DNA of 64,000 nucleotides from Spirochaetia bacterium (GCA_009885955.1 VFJS01000003.1:335086-399085); one strand, 5' to 3'. Shown: positions 8,810 through 17,667, counted from the first letter of the stretch. Numbers and translations: made by a program. Notes: generated by a model not told the origin, from the sequence alone.

Positions 8810-8849
8810 GTTGCTCTGAGCACTTCAGTTTTAACTTGCTCAGAGTAAC
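8810..8849. repeat. Family E palindromic repeat pair (hairpin) in toxin 5' region
   Basis: GTTGCTCTGAGCA (8810-8822) and TGCTCAGAGTAAC (8837-8849) pair as a 13-base inverted repeat with one mismatch around a 14-base loop. Each arm is itself a near palindrome around GCTCTGAGC. The same element recurs at 9531-9691 and 61114-61619. Confidence 0.75.
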
Positions 8850-8856
8850 TCGATTT

Positions 8857-9123
8857 ATGTACAAATTAGACAAATTTTTAAGCTATATTGGAGGTCAAAT
8901 AAGAGTGATGCCTTTGCTCAATGATCCGGATATTGAAACGACAAATAAAAAACCGTTAATGGTGGGAGAAAACTTTAATATATGGGAATTAAAATTTGGA
9001 CACCAGAATCAATTTCGGGTTTTTTATGAAATTGATTCAATTAATTTTGAAATATCGATCCTGGCAATCGGTAGAAAAATAAAGGAAAAATTATTCATTG
9101 GCAATAAGGAAATAAAATTATGA
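8857..9123 (+). CDS. RelE/ParE-type toxin, N-terminus interrupted by repeat
   Basis: The C-terminal half (IWELKFGHQNQFRVFYEID, then ISILAIGRKIKEKLFIGNKE) is the conserved core of a RelE/ParE toxin subfamily that is encoded in front of a Phd-type antitoxin. The first Met with a plausible core length is at 8857, giving 88 residues but no ribosome site. The frame stays open upstream to 8734, overlapping the DUF1566 gene, and in that extension VSVKPEFDEFREF looks like the missing first strand and helix of the toxin. The family E hairpin lies between this and Met 8857, in frame. The gene may thus be a toxin into which a repeat has inserted; activity is doubtful. It overlaps the antitoxin by four bases. 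Confidence 0.65.
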   Translation: MYKLDKFLSYIGGQIRVMPLLNDPDIETTNKKPLMVGENFNIWELKFGHQNQFRVFYEIDSINFEISILAIGRKIKEKLFIGNKEIKL

Positions 9124-9371
9124 AAATTGCATCCCTCGCAGAGATAAAATCTAAGTTCAGCGAATTCATTAAGGAATCCCGGAAAGGGCCGGTGGTCATA
9201 ACAAAGAATGGCAAACCTGCTGCGCTCCTCATTTCCGTGACCAGCGATGAGCAGATGGAGCGTATAATTCTTTCGGAATCGAGAATGCTGAAAAAAATGT
9301 TGATGAAATCAAAGAAAGCGATGGGAGCCGGGGATAAAATCGGCCACCAGGAATTCTGGGATGAATTGTGA
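9120..9371 (+). CDS. Phd/YefM-family antitoxin
   Basis: 83 residues. The N-terminus (MKIASLAEIKSKFSEFI, then GPVVITKNGKPAALLIS) is the standard Phd/YefM DNA-binding dimer fold; the charged C-terminal tail, ending GHQEFWDEL, is the toxin-neutralising part. ATG overlaps the stop of the toxin gene (ATGA), so the two are translationally coupled in the toxin-first order. Confidence 0.88.
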   Translation: MKIASLAEIKSKFSEFIKESRKGPVVITKNGKPAALLISVTSDEQMERIILSESRMLKKMLMKSKKAMGAGDKIGHQEFWDEL

Positions 9372-9806
9372 GTTCAGGAATATCATAGGTCAGCAGTCAC
9401 TATACTGATTATCAGTAGAAATATTAAATCCATCCCCTGTCATTATAAAGGAGTCACTAGTAAGGATCTGTTTTCTCCTGCAATCAGGGTAGAAGAATTT
9501 TATTCCTCCCTTACTTATTCTTGCTCAGAGTAAATTCAATGAATTACTTATATTTTCATATTCCCTGCTCAGAGTAATTAATATCGCAGATGTCATTGGC
9601 AGAATAATGCCTGAAAATTAGACAAAAAATAATATATGTCAGCAAAATATAATCTATCAAGCTGAATCTTATGGTTTTTTTACTCTGAGTACCTTAAACT
9701 AACCTGATTTCTGTCATTGTGAAAATTCCCATCATTCTTATTTCTTACTTGATATAATTTTATTTATATTTATTTTTGACAAAAAATCAATTAAGGGAAA
9801 ATACTT
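9372..9806. other. Intergenic region with scattered family E repeats
   Basis: No gene seen. It contains three copies of the GCTCAGAG palindrome (9531-9543, 9565-9577, 9680-9691) in AT-rich sequence. The last 30 bases carry TTGACA (9776-9781) and an AAGGGA ribosome site for the next gene, but the TTGACA is too close to the start codon to act as its -35 box. Confidence 0.6.
9531..9691. repeat. Family E palindromes, three copies
   Basis: TTGCTCAGAGTAA at 9531-9543, CTGCTCAGAGTAA at 9565-9577 and TTACTCTGAGTA at 9680-9691. The first two are in one orientation and the third is reversed, as judged by the central base of GCTC(A/T)GAG. Confidence 0.65.
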
Positions 9807-10253
9807 ATGGATAAAGAACTGGATTCATTGCTCGATAAATACAGGCATATGCAGGGTAATACCATAGCCATTCTCCAGGGGGTGCAGAACCTATACCAGT
9901 ACCTCCCCGAAAAGGCCCTTCTGCGGGTTTCAGAGTATAACAATATACCCCTGTCAGACATCTACGGGGTTGCCACATTCTATTCCCAGTTTAAATTTAA
10001 AAAACCGGGAAAATTCCAGATAAAGGTCTGCCACGGCACCGCCTGCCATATAAATAACGCCGTGCGCATTTCTGAAATCATCGAGGAGGAACTGGAGATA
10101 AAACCCGGAGATACTACGGCAGACGGTAAGTTTTCCCTTGATGAAGTTGCGTGCCTGGGCTGCTGCAGCCTTGCTCCGGTAATCATGATAAACGAACAGG
10201 TTTACGGCAACCTGGATGATAAAAAGCTGAGAAAAGTTTTGAAATCTTATTAA
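9807..10253 (+). CDS. NuoE-like [2Fe-2S] thioredoxin-fold subunit (StnC/HydC-like)
   Basis: 148 residues, the usual length of NuoE/HndA/HydC. The N-terminal helical part (LQGVQNLYQYLPEKAL, YGVATFYSQF) and the four cluster-binding Cys (CHGTAC, then CLGCC) are present. It passes electrons between an NADH-oxidising flavoprotein and other clusters in complex I-like and bifurcating enzymes. It heads a three-gene set; the second subunit starts 94 bases downstream. Cytoplasmic, no signal peptide. Confidence 0.92.
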   Translation: MDKELDSLLDKYRHMQGNTIAILQGVQNLYQYLPEKALLRVSEYNNIPLSDIYGVATFYSQFKFKKPGKFQIKVCHGTACHINNAVRISEIIEEELEIKPGDTTADGKFSLDEVACLGCCSLAPVIMINEQVYGNLDDKKLRKVLKSY

Positions 10254-10347
10254 TGTGAAGATTGGAGATTCTCCTATATTGTACGGTGCAAACCCCGGCA
10301 GGAGAATTTGACATATTTATTCCTTATAAATGCAGGGAGATTCAGTT

Positions 10348-12120
10348 ATGAAACATAAAAAAATCACAGTGGGCCTGGCAAGCTGCGGTATATCAGCGGG
10401 CGGGGACACGGTTTACAAAACTTTTGAGGAGCTCCTCAGCCAGAATAAGGGTTCCGGCGCCGAGCTCGGGAAAACCGGATGTATCGGGGCCTGCTTCAGG
10501 GAGGTCCTTGTTGACCTGACTGATGAAAAAGGGACCTACACCTATGCCGAGGTTACACCGGAAAAGGCGAAGGAAATTTTTGAGCAGCATATCCTGAACA
10601 ATGAGCCGATTAAGGATTATCTCATGAGTGACCTGGAAAGCAGCCAGGAAGCATCTTTTTTCAGCAAGCAGAAACGGATAGTTCTCAGGAACACGGGCGT
10701 AATTGATCCTGAAAATATAGATCATTATATCATGAGGGACGGATACAAGAGTATTGAGAAAGTCCTGAAGTCAATGAGCCGCGAAGAGGTTCGCGACGTC
10801 ATAAAAAAATCGGGCCTCAAGGGGAGGGGCGGTGCCGGTTTCTCCACGGGGATGAAGTGGGATTTTGCATCGAAAGAGGTTTCTGATAAGAAGTACATGG
10901 TCTGCAACGCCGACGAAGGCGACCCCGGTGCATTCATGGACAGGTCGGTCCTGGAAGGCGACCCCCATTCTGTTCTTGAAGGCCTGTCAATAGCGTCATA
11001 TGCCATCGGCGCCGATGAGGCCTACATATATGTGCGAGCTGAATATCCCCTGGCAATCAAAAGGCTTATCATCGCCATTGAACAGGCAAAAGAGCGCGGG
11101 TACCTGGGGAAAAATATTCTCGGCTCGGACCTTTCGATTGAAATAAAACTGAAAATAGGCGCCGGTGCCTTTGTATGCGGCGAGGAGACTGCGCTGATTG
11201 CCTCCATAGAAGGTAAACGGGGCATGCCAACCATACGGCCGCCATTCCCTGCAGTCAGCGGGATATGGGGGAAGCCCACGATCATTAACAATGTGGAGAC
11301 TCTGGCGAATGTCCCCTACATCATTTTCCATGGATGGGAGGGCTTCGCGTCAATCGGGACAGAGAACAGCAAGGGGAGCAAGGTCTTCGCCCTGACCGGC
11401 AAGATAAAAAAAGCAGGCCTGGTTGAGGTTCCCATGGGGGTATCCCTCCGGGAGGTAATCTTCGACATCGGCGGCGGTATTAAAAAAGACAAAAAGTTCA
11501 AGGCTGTTCAGCTGGGGGGCCCATCGGGCGGCTGTATACCCGGGGACCTTCTGGAAACTCCCGTCGATTACCAGTCGCTCATGGCTACGGGCGCCATCAT
11601 GGGTTCGGGCGGCATGGTCGTCATGGACGAGGACACCTGCATGGTTGACGTGGCAAAGTTTTTCATGAATTTTGTGCGCGATGAATCGTGCGGAAAATGC
11701 ACCTTCTGTAGAATAGGGACCAAGAGGATGCACGAACTTCTGGTGAAGATCACCGAGGGGAAGGGGGTCGATGAGGACATTAACAAGCTCATGGAACTGG
11801 CATACAATGTGAAAGACAGTTCCCTCTGCGGCCTCGGTCAGACGGCTCCCAATCCCGTACTTACTACCCTGAAGTATTTCAGGCACGAATATGAGGAGCA
11901 TATAAAAAATAAAAAATGCAGATCCAAGGTCTGCAAGCCGCTGCTTACCTATACCATAAACACAGAGGCCTGCACCGGATGTATGGCCTGTGTTAAAAAA
12001 TGCGCCGTTGATGCCATCATCGGCGAGAAGAAAAAGCCTCAATCGATTATCCAGGAAAAATGCATCAAGTGCGGAAGCTGCTATTCTGTCTGTACCTTCG
12101 ACGCGGTTAATGTTGAATAG
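10348..12120 (+). CDS. NuoF-like NADH-binding flavoprotein subunit (StnB/HydB-like)
   Basis: 590 residues. Order of domains: thioredoxin-like N-terminus with Cys 13, 45 and 49; NADH/FMN domain with GRGGAGFSTGMKW, CNADEGDPGAFMDR and GAGAFVCGEETALI; the NuoF [4Fe-4S] site (ESCGKCTFCRIG ... SSLCGLGQ); and a C-terminal pair of [4Fe-4S] ferredoxin motifs (CTGCMACVKKC, CIKCGSCYSVC). This is the layout of HydB/HndC/StnB, where FMN is the probable bifurcation site. Start chosen at 10348 because AGGGAGA lies about nine bases upstream; an in-frame ATG at 10330 lacks such a site. Middle gene of the complex. Confidence 0.92.
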   Translation: MKHKKITVGLASCGISAGGDTVYKTFEELLSQNKGSGAELGKTGCIGACFREVLVDLTDEKGTYTYAEVTPEKAKEIFEQHILNNEPIKDYLMSDLESSQEASFFSKQKRIVLRNTGVIDPENIDHYIMRDGYKSIEKVLKSMSREEVRDVIKKSGLKGRGGAGFSTGMKWDFASKEVSDKKYMVCNADEGDPGAFMDRSVLEGDPHSVLEGLSIASYAIGADEAYIYVRAEYPLAIKRLIIAIEQAKERGYLGKNILGSDLSIEIKLKIGAGAFVCGEETALIASIEGKRGMPTIRPPFPAVSGIWGKPTIINNVETLANVPYIIFHGWEGFASIGTENSKGSKVFALTGKIKKAGLVEVPMGVSLREVIFDIGGGIKKDKKFKAVQLGGPSGGCIPGDLLETPVDYQSLMATGAIMGSGGMVVMDEDTCMVDVAKFFMNFVRDESCGKCTFCRIGTKRMHELLVKITEGKGVDEDINKLMELAYNVKDSSLCGLGQTAPNPVLTTLKYFRHEYEEHIKNKKCRSKVCKPLLTYTINTEACTGCMACVKKCAVDAIIGEKKKPQSIIQEKCIKCGSCYSVCTFDAVNVE

Positions 12121-12173
12121 TGAGTTGATCTTTATCATATATTAAAAGAATATTTATAATCGGGGAATCTCAA

Positions 12174-15100
12174 ATGGCAAAGTTAAAAATAAACGGGAAA
12201 GAAATTCAGGCTGACAATAATAAAACTCTCCTTGAGGTCATCAGGGAGAACAATATCACCGACATGCCCACCCTCTGCCACAGCGAAATGCTTGAGCCCT
12301 TTACCTCATGCTTTCTCTGCCTTGTCGATATCGAGGGGGCGCGTTCCATGAGGCCCTCGTGCGCCACAAAGGTAATGGACGGAATGGTCGTTCATGCCGA
12401 CAGCCAGAAGGTCAATGAATCAAGGAAAATGAACCTGGAACTTCTCCTCTCCAATCATTATGCCGACTGCTACCCGCCCTGCAGGCTGAAGTGCCCGGCG
12501 AACATGGACATCCAGGGATATATTGCCCTTGCATCCAGGGGCCTTTACAAAGAAGGGCAGAAGCTGATGAAGGAGACAAACCCGCTTACGGTTATCTGCG
12601 GCAGGGTCTGCGCACGGCCATGCGAAGATGACTGCAGAAGGCAGTATGTTGATGAATCAGTGGATATTAAAAATATAAAGAGATACATGGCTGATCTTGA
12701 CCTGTCTTCGGGAAATACCTATGTACCGCCGGTAGGAAAAGATACAGGAAAAAAGGTAGCAGTAATCGGCGCCGGCCCGGCAGGGCTTTCTGTGGCCTAT
12801 TTTCTCCGCCAGTACGGACATGCGGTGACCATATATGAGAGGCTTCCGGAAGCAGGAGGGATGGTCCGTTATGGAATTCCCGAATACCGGATGCCGAAGG
12901 CTGATTTGAAAAAGGAGATCGATTCCATCCTGAGTATGGGAGTGGAGATAATATTTAATACAACCCTCGGCAAGGATGTTACAATTGAAGGCCTCTTCAA
13001 GTCAGGATATGAAGCGGTTTTTCTCGGCATCGGGGCCCAGCTGGGGAGCGCCATGGGAGTCCCCGGTACGGATCTGAAAGGCGTCATGCAGGGAGTTGAC
13101 TTTCTTCTTGATGTTAACCTGGGAAAGGACATTAAGCTCAAGGGGAGCGTATATGTCGTGGGCGGGGGAAATACCGCAATTGACGCAGCGCGATCAGCGC
13201 TGAGATCCGGAGCCGACAAGGTTTCCATTGTGTATAGAAGAACCAAGGCTGAGATGCCCGCGCATCCCGAAGAGATAGAAGATGCCATAGACGAGGGGAT
13301 CGACCTCAAGATCCTCAATAACCCGGTGGCGTATATAGGCGAAAACGGGATGCTCACATCGGTAAAGCTCCAGAAGATGGAGCTTGGAGAGCCCGACTCC
13401 AGCGGAAGACGGAGCCCGGTACCCATGAAGGGGAGCGAGTATATTGAAAATGTCGATTACGTCATCGAGGCCGTTGGCCAGAAGATGGATGCGGCGTGTC
13501 TTGACGGAGTGGATGTTTCTAAAAGGAACACAATTGCGTACGATGAAAAACTTTTCACAACGAGCAGAAAGGGCGTATTTGCCGGCGGCGATGCCGTGAC
13601 GGGGCCCAGTATCATCATCAGCGCCGTTGCCCACGGACGGAAGGCGGCACATACTATCAACGATTATCTAAACGGGATCGAGCTCAAGGCCGAAGACAGG
13701 CTCGGATTCAATATACGCAAGGAGGACTTCGCCCCCATCAATCCCGATGATTTTAAAGACAAGCCAAAGCTCAAGCGGAACCACCAGAAGAAACTTCCGG
13801 CAAAAACAAGAAAGAGCTCCTTCAAGGAAGTGGAGCTTGGTTTTAACGAGGAGGACTTCAGGAAGGAGACCTACCGCTGCCTCGAATGCGGCTGTCAGGA
13901 TATATATGAATGCAAGCTGAAGGAATATTCCGCGCGCTACAAGGCTGACCAGAAGAGGTTCATGGGAGGGGAATACAAGAAGAATTCCTATGATTCCAAA
14001 CACAGCTACATTGCAGTGAGCAATGAAAAATGCATCAACTGCGGGCTCTGCGTCAGGCTCTGCTCCCAGGTACAGAAGCAGTCCGTATTCATGTTTCACA
14101 AGAGGGGGTTTGATGCTGTACCGGTCCCCTATCTCTTCAGGGCCCTTGATGACACGAACTGCATAGCCTGCGGCGTTTGCGTCAACGGCTGCCCGGTCGG
14201 CGCCCTGGTTGAAAAGACCCCCAAGGGGAGCAAACCCGGTCCCTTCGAAAACAGGCTCACGGAATCCCACTGCAGCCTCTGCGGGGACGGGTGCAGGATC
14301 GTGGTGGAAACAAGGGACAACAACCTGATAAAAGTCAGCTCGAAGATAAAGAACGAGAAGTTTTTCGATAACCTCTGCGAGCGTGGAAGATTCGGTTACG
14401 ATACATATAGCGGCAGGCCACTGATCTCTGCCGGGGCTGCGGAGATTGATAAGATCAAAAAGTCCCTTAAGGGTATGAAAAGCGATACTGCGCTCATCTC
14501 TGTATCAACAGATCTCACCATTGAGGAGATCGACCTGGTGAAGGTTTATGCTGATAAAAATAAAATCGACCTCTACTCCTTTGAGCTGGGGGCTGATATT
14601 GACAGGCTGGACATCCTCAGAGAAAACGGCATTAACGTCATGGGGATGTCTGCCGATGACGCGGGGAAATTCAGCGAAATCTATTACTTCGGTCCCTTTG
14701 ATGAGGACTTTAACTCTGTCTCCTTCAGAAAGATCATACGGGACGATAAAAACAGGAACATCCATGTATCGGCAAAACTGGACAATAAGTATTTCAGATA
14801 TCTGAAATATGGTTCCGATGATGAGATGTTTGACAGTATGTCAAAGGTTTTCACCGTCAATTCACTCATAGTTTTCAACCTTCAGATGATAGACACTGTT
14901 GTTCTTAAAAAACTTGCGCCCTTTATTGCTAAATGGGACAGGAAGAATTATATACTATTGAACAGCCATGTAAATTATTCCTATCTCATGAACAAGATAG
15001 GAGATCCGGGCAGTATCAGGTCAAGGATAGATAAAAAAGCCTATTCTACCCTGGTAATGGTAAACGGGAGCGAGGAGCTTATCCATGGAAAGTTCGGCGA

Positions 15101-15269
15101 AACTATTTTTTTTGGCGACAGGAATGTGAAAGGCAAAGTGAGTCAATTTGTCCCCATCAGTTCCATTTATGAAAAATCCGGGAAGATAATAGATCAGTTC
15201 GGACATGAGAAGGTGCTTGTAAGGAGCGCAAAGGAAAAAGGATACAGCCTGAGCCAGTTTTTCGCTTAA
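12174..15269 (+). CDS. Fused NuoG-type / GltD-type oxidoreductase (StnA-like)
   Basis: 1031 residues. Residues 1-75: [2Fe-2S] domain with Cys 35, 46, 49, 63. Residues 95-165: GltD-type Fe-S leader (Cys 99, 103, 107, 142, 146, 150, 154). Residues 195-500: GltD/NfnB-like flavoprotein with FAD motif GAGPAG (201-type glycine loop) and nucleotide motif VVGGGNTAIDAARSA plus YRR, typical of NADP(H) binding. Residues 618-680: two [4Fe-4S] motifs (CINCGLCVRLC, CIACGVCVNGC). Residues 700-735: the CSLCGDGC leader of molybdopterin oxidoreductases, followed by about 290 residues lacking a recognisable catalytic Mo site. No H-cluster motif is present, so it is not a hydrogenase. The combination matches the Sporomusa-type Nfn transhydrogenase. 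Confidence 0.85.
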   Translation: MAKLKINGKEIQADNNKTLLEVIRENNITDMPTLCHSEMLEPFTSCFLCLVDIEGARSMRPSCATKVMDGMVVHADSQKVNESRKMNLELLLSNHYADCYPPCRLKCPANMDIQGYIALASRGLYKEGQKLMKETNPLTVICGRVCARPCEDDCRRQYVDESVDIKNIKRYMADLDLSSGNTYVPPVGKDTGKKVAVIGAGPAGLSVAYFLRQYGHAVTIYERLPEAGGMVRYGIPEYRMPKADLKKEIDSILSMGVEIIFNTTLGKDVTIEGLFKSGYEAVFLGIGAQLGSAMGVPGTDLKGVMQGVDFLLDVNLGKDIKLKGSVYVVGGGNTAIDAARSALRSGADKVSIVYRRTKAEMPAHPEEIEDAIDEGIDLKILNNPVAYIGENGMLTSVKLQKMELGEPDSSGRRSPVPMKGSEYIENVDYVIEAVGQKMDAACLDGVDVSKRNTIAYDEKLFTTSRKGVFAGGDAVTGPSIIISAVAHGRKAAHTINDYLNGIELKAEDRLGFNIRKEDFAPINPDDFKDKPKLKRNHQKKLPAKTRKSSFKEVELGFNEEDFRKETYRCLECGCQDIYECKLKEYSARYKADQKRFMGGEYKKNSYDSKHSYIAVSNEKCINCGLCVRLCSQVQKQSVFMFHKRGFDAVPVPYLFRALDDTNCIACGVCVNGCPVGALVEKTPKGSKPGPFENRLTESHCSLCGDGCRIVVETRDNNLIKVSSKIKNEKFFDNLCERGRFGYDTYSGRPLISAGAAEIDKIKKSLKGMKSDTALISVSTDLTIEEIDLVKVYADKNKIDLYSFELGADIDRLDILRENGINVMGMSADDAGKFSEIYYFGPFDEDFNSVSFRKIIRDDKNRNIHVSAKLDNKYFRYLKYGSDDEMFDSMSKVFTVNSLIVFNLQMIDTVVLKKLAPFIAKWDRKNYILLNSHVNYSYLMNKIGDPGSIRSRIDKKAYSTLVMVNGSEELIHGKFGETIFFGDRNVKGKVSQFVPISSIYEKSGKIIDQFGHEKVLVRSAKEKGYSLSQFFA

Positions 15270-15270
15270 T

Positions 15271-15530
15271 GCCCTCACCCCCGAGGGACTGTCTAAAAAG
15301 TCAGCCACGGAGACACAGAGGCACGGAGTATAGCAATATTAAATTGAAAAAATCTCAATAGATTGATAAACAATTTATTCATATTATATAATTAACTATT
15401 GTTTCTCTGTGACTCTGAGCCTCTGTGGCAAAATTTTTTTCTTTTTGGACAGTCCAAGGTCGAGCATTTAAGTTTTGTATAAGAAGCCCTCGCCCTAATG
15501 GGAGAGGGCGCGCAGAGCGCGGTGAGGGCA
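15271..15530 (+). repeat. Family C repeat (GCCCTCACCCC...GGTGAGGGC), copy 1, split by family A
   Basis: GCCCTCACCCCC at 15271-15282 and the longer arm 15486-15530 (GCCCTCGCCCTAATGGGAG then AGGGCGCGCAGAGCGCGG and TGAGGGCA) are the two ends of a family whose intact copy is at 55439-55551. Here a family A element occupies the middle, so A appears to have landed inside C. Confidence 0.65.
15286..15455 (+). repeat. Family A inverted repeat, copy 1 (forward)
   Basis: Outer ends GGACTGTC (15286) and GGACAGTCC (15447-15455) are complementary. Inside them the left arm reads TAAAAAGTCAGCCACGGAG and the right arm ends CTCTGTGGCAAAATTTTTTT. The arms differ next to the GCCAC core (GTCA on the left, TTTT on the right), which gives the element a direction. 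AT-rich non-coding centre. Confidence 0.75.
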
Positions 15531-15594
15531 TCCGGTAAAAAATATATCATGCTTGCCAAACATATCCTATAATGCTATACCTCAACTTGTACCT

Positions 15595-16167
15595 ATGAAA
15601 AGGATCCTCCTCATCGACAACTACGACTCCTTCACCTACAACCTGAAGCAGCTCATTTTGATCAACTTTGACGGTACCGTTGATGTCAGAAGAAACGATG
15701 AGATTGATATCCCCGGCATCCGGGCCGGGAGGTACAATGGCATTGTTATCTCACCAGGCCCTAAAAAACCTGCAGATTCAGGTATATCCAATGAGGCCAT
15801 CAGGTCATTTTATGAAGAATTGCCGATACTTGGCGTCTGCCTGGGAATGCAATGCATAAATGAGGTCTTTGGCGGTAAGACGGTAAAGTCGCCTGAACCC
15901 CTTCATGGAAGGAGGTCCGAAATAATCCACAATGAATCCAGGCTCTTCAGGGGCATTCCCGAAAGATTTATGGCAGCAAGATACCACTCCCTGATAATAC
16001 ACCTTGCGTCCGGGAAACTGCTGCTCACAGCTGCCACGGCAAGCGGAATTCCCATGGCTATCGAGCATGAAGAATTGCCCCTTTTCGGAGTGCAGTTCCA
16101 TCCCGAGTCATTCATGACTGAATACGGCAATGAGTTGATAAATAATTTTCTGGCCTGTATCCAATGA
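15595..16167 (+). CDS. pabA: Glutamine amidotransferase, aminodeoxychorismate synthase component II
   Basis: 190 residues, class I glutamine amidotransferase. LLIDNYDSFTYNL at the N-terminus, nucleophile Cys in GVCLGMQCINE, and the His-Glu pair in FGVQFHPESFM complete the triad. It supplies ammonia from glutamine to its partner. A TrpG role cannot be excluded from this sequence alone, but the partner next to it has the PabB-type lysine. Start taken at ATG 15595, directly before KRILLIDNYD; an upstream TTG at 15553 would add unconserved residues. Its stop overlaps the pabB start by four bases. Confidence 0.9.
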   Translation: MKRILLIDNYDSFTYNLKQLILINFDGTVDVRRNDEIDIPGIRAGRYNGIVISPGPKKPADSGISNEAIRSFYEELPILGVCLGMQCINEVFGGKTVKSPEPLHGRRSEIIHNESRLFRGIPERFMAARYHSLIIHLASGKLLLTAATASGIPMAIEHEELPLFGVQFHPESFMTEYGNELINNFLACIQ

Positions 16168-17507
16168 ATCTTCACATCACGCGATATGCCGTTACAGAGA
16201 TCCCGTATATGGATTCTGTTAAATATTTTGATGGCTTTTCATCATCATATTACGGTTCCCTTCTCACCGGAAGGGGGGCAGGGGACATCTCCGGGCATTC
16301 ATTTATCGGGCTTTATCCCCATCATATTATCAGGTACAGGGATGGCCACTTTGAGATAGAAAGTGAAAAAGGGATAGAGGCAGTGGATAAGGATTTCTGG
16401 GAATTTCTTAAAGATGTATATGAGTCCATCGATTTCGGCAGCTATGATTATCCTCTCAACAGGTGCGGAGCTGTCGGGTATTTCTCATATGAAGGGTTCC
16501 GGGTGATTGAGAATATCAAATCCTCCAAAGAAGAGAGCTATACCATGCCCCTCTTTGAGATGGTCATATACAACAGGTACCTGGTTTTTAACGACAGGGA
16601 GGAGAAAATCTTTCAGATCGATATAGAGTATGATGAGAAGAGTTTTATAGATCGTATTCATGGAAATTCAGGAGACCATGTTGCTGTAAGGGGGATTAAG
16701 ACAGAATGCAGCAGGGATGAATATCTGGATAAAATTAATCGGATAATTGAATATATCTTAGAAGGGGATGTCTATGAAGTATGCCTCACTACTGAGTTCA
16801 GGGCCGGAATTGAAGGGAACCCCTATATTATTTTCAAGAATCTTTTTTTAAGCAACCCCGCGCCATTCTCAGCATATCTGAACTTCAGGGATATCACTGT
16901 CCTCTGCAATTCGCCGGAGCTTTTTATAAGATGTATTGATAAAGATATCGAGAGCAGGCCAATCAAGGGGACTGCGCCCAGGGGCAGCAACTCTGAGTCT
17001 GACATTGAAAATAGAGAAAAGCTTCTCTCTTCGGGAAAAGATGAGGCTGAGCTTGCCATGATTATAGATCTGCTCAGGAACGACATTGGGAAGGTATGCA
17101 GGACAGGTACGGTAATGGTCGCTGACAGCAGGAGGATTGAGGCGTATGAAAATGTTTTTCAGCTCATAGGCATAATCAGGGGCGAGCTCGATGAAGGGTT
17201 GAATTATATTGATCTTTTAAGGGCTGTTTTTCCCGGCGGATCGATTACCGGATGCCCTAAAATAAGGAGTATGGAGATTATTGAAGAGCTCGAGCGATAC
17301 AGGCGCAATATTTATACAGGCACAATTTTTATGTTAAATAAAAAATTTTTTCAGTCAAATATTGTAATTCGGACAGCCGTGGTATCGGGGGAAACAATTT
17401 TTTTTAACTCCGGCGGCGCCATAACAATCGATTCAAATCCTGCCGATGAATACGATGAGATGATTCAAAAGGTGAAGAACATCATGAGGGTTATGAGCTG
17501 GAGCTAA
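16164..17507 (+). CDS. pabB: Aminodeoxychorismate synthase component I
   Basis: 447 residues of the chorismate-binding family, converting chorismate plus ammonia to 4-amino-4-deoxychorismate for folate synthesis. The PIKGTAPRG motif has Lys where anthranilate synthase TrpE has Ala, which points to PabB. Other landmarks: IDLLRNDIGKVC, FPGGSITGCPKIRSMEII and the end block NSGGAITIDSNPADEYDEM. Translationally coupled to pabA through ATGA. No lyase (pabC) lies in the window. Confidence 0.9.
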   Translation: MNLHITRYAVTEIPYMDSVKYFDGFSSSYYGSLLTGRGAGDISGHSFIGLYPHHIIRYRDGHFEIESEKGIEAVDKDFWEFLKDVYESIDFGSYDYPLNRCGAVGYFSYEGFRVIENIKSSKEESYTMPLFEMVIYNRYLVFNDREEKIFQIDIEYDEKSFIDRIHGNSGDHVAVRGIKTECSRDEYLDKINRIIEYILEGDVYEVCLTTEFRAGIEGNPYIIFKNLFLSNPAPFSAYLNFRDITVLCNSPELFIRCIDKDIESRPIKGTAPRGSNSESDIENREKLLSSGKDEAELAMIIDLLRNDIGKVCRTGTVMVADSRRIEAYENVFQLIGIIRGELDEGLNYIDLLRAVFPGGSITGCPKIRSMEIIEELERYRRNIYTGTIFMLNKKFFQSNIVIRTAVVSGETIFFNSGGAITIDSNPADEYDEMIQKVKNIMRVMSWS

Positions 17508-17509
17508 AT

Positions 17510-17655
17510 TAAAAAAAGCAGCCACAGAGTCACTGAGGCACAGAGAATCATTAATATTGCATAATTGTAAAGTTAAACTTCTTAATCGAAACCCATTTTT
17601 TATTATTAATTAATAATAACATAACTCTGTGACTCTGAGCCTCTGTGGCAAATCA
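17510..17655 (+). repeat. Family A inverted repeat, copy 2 (forward)
   Basis: Left arm AAAAAAAGCAGCCACAGAG (17511-) and right arm CTCTGTGACTCTGAGCC then TCTGTGGCAAATC (ends 17655), AT-rich centre. It fills the space between the convergent pabB and symporter operons and might also serve as a transcription stop. Confidence 0.75.
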
Positions 17656-17667
17656 TTCTTATCACAG

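Noticed and set aside
11350-12138. 262-residue open frame antisense to the NuoF-like gene
   Set aside because: It mirrors the strongly coding plus strand; the plus frame has conserved flavin and Fe-S motifs, so the antisense frame is a shadow.
9807-15269. [FeFe] hydrogenase reading of the three-subunit complex
   Set aside because: The large subunit has NAD(P)-binding GltD-type and Fe-S domains but no H-cluster motifs.
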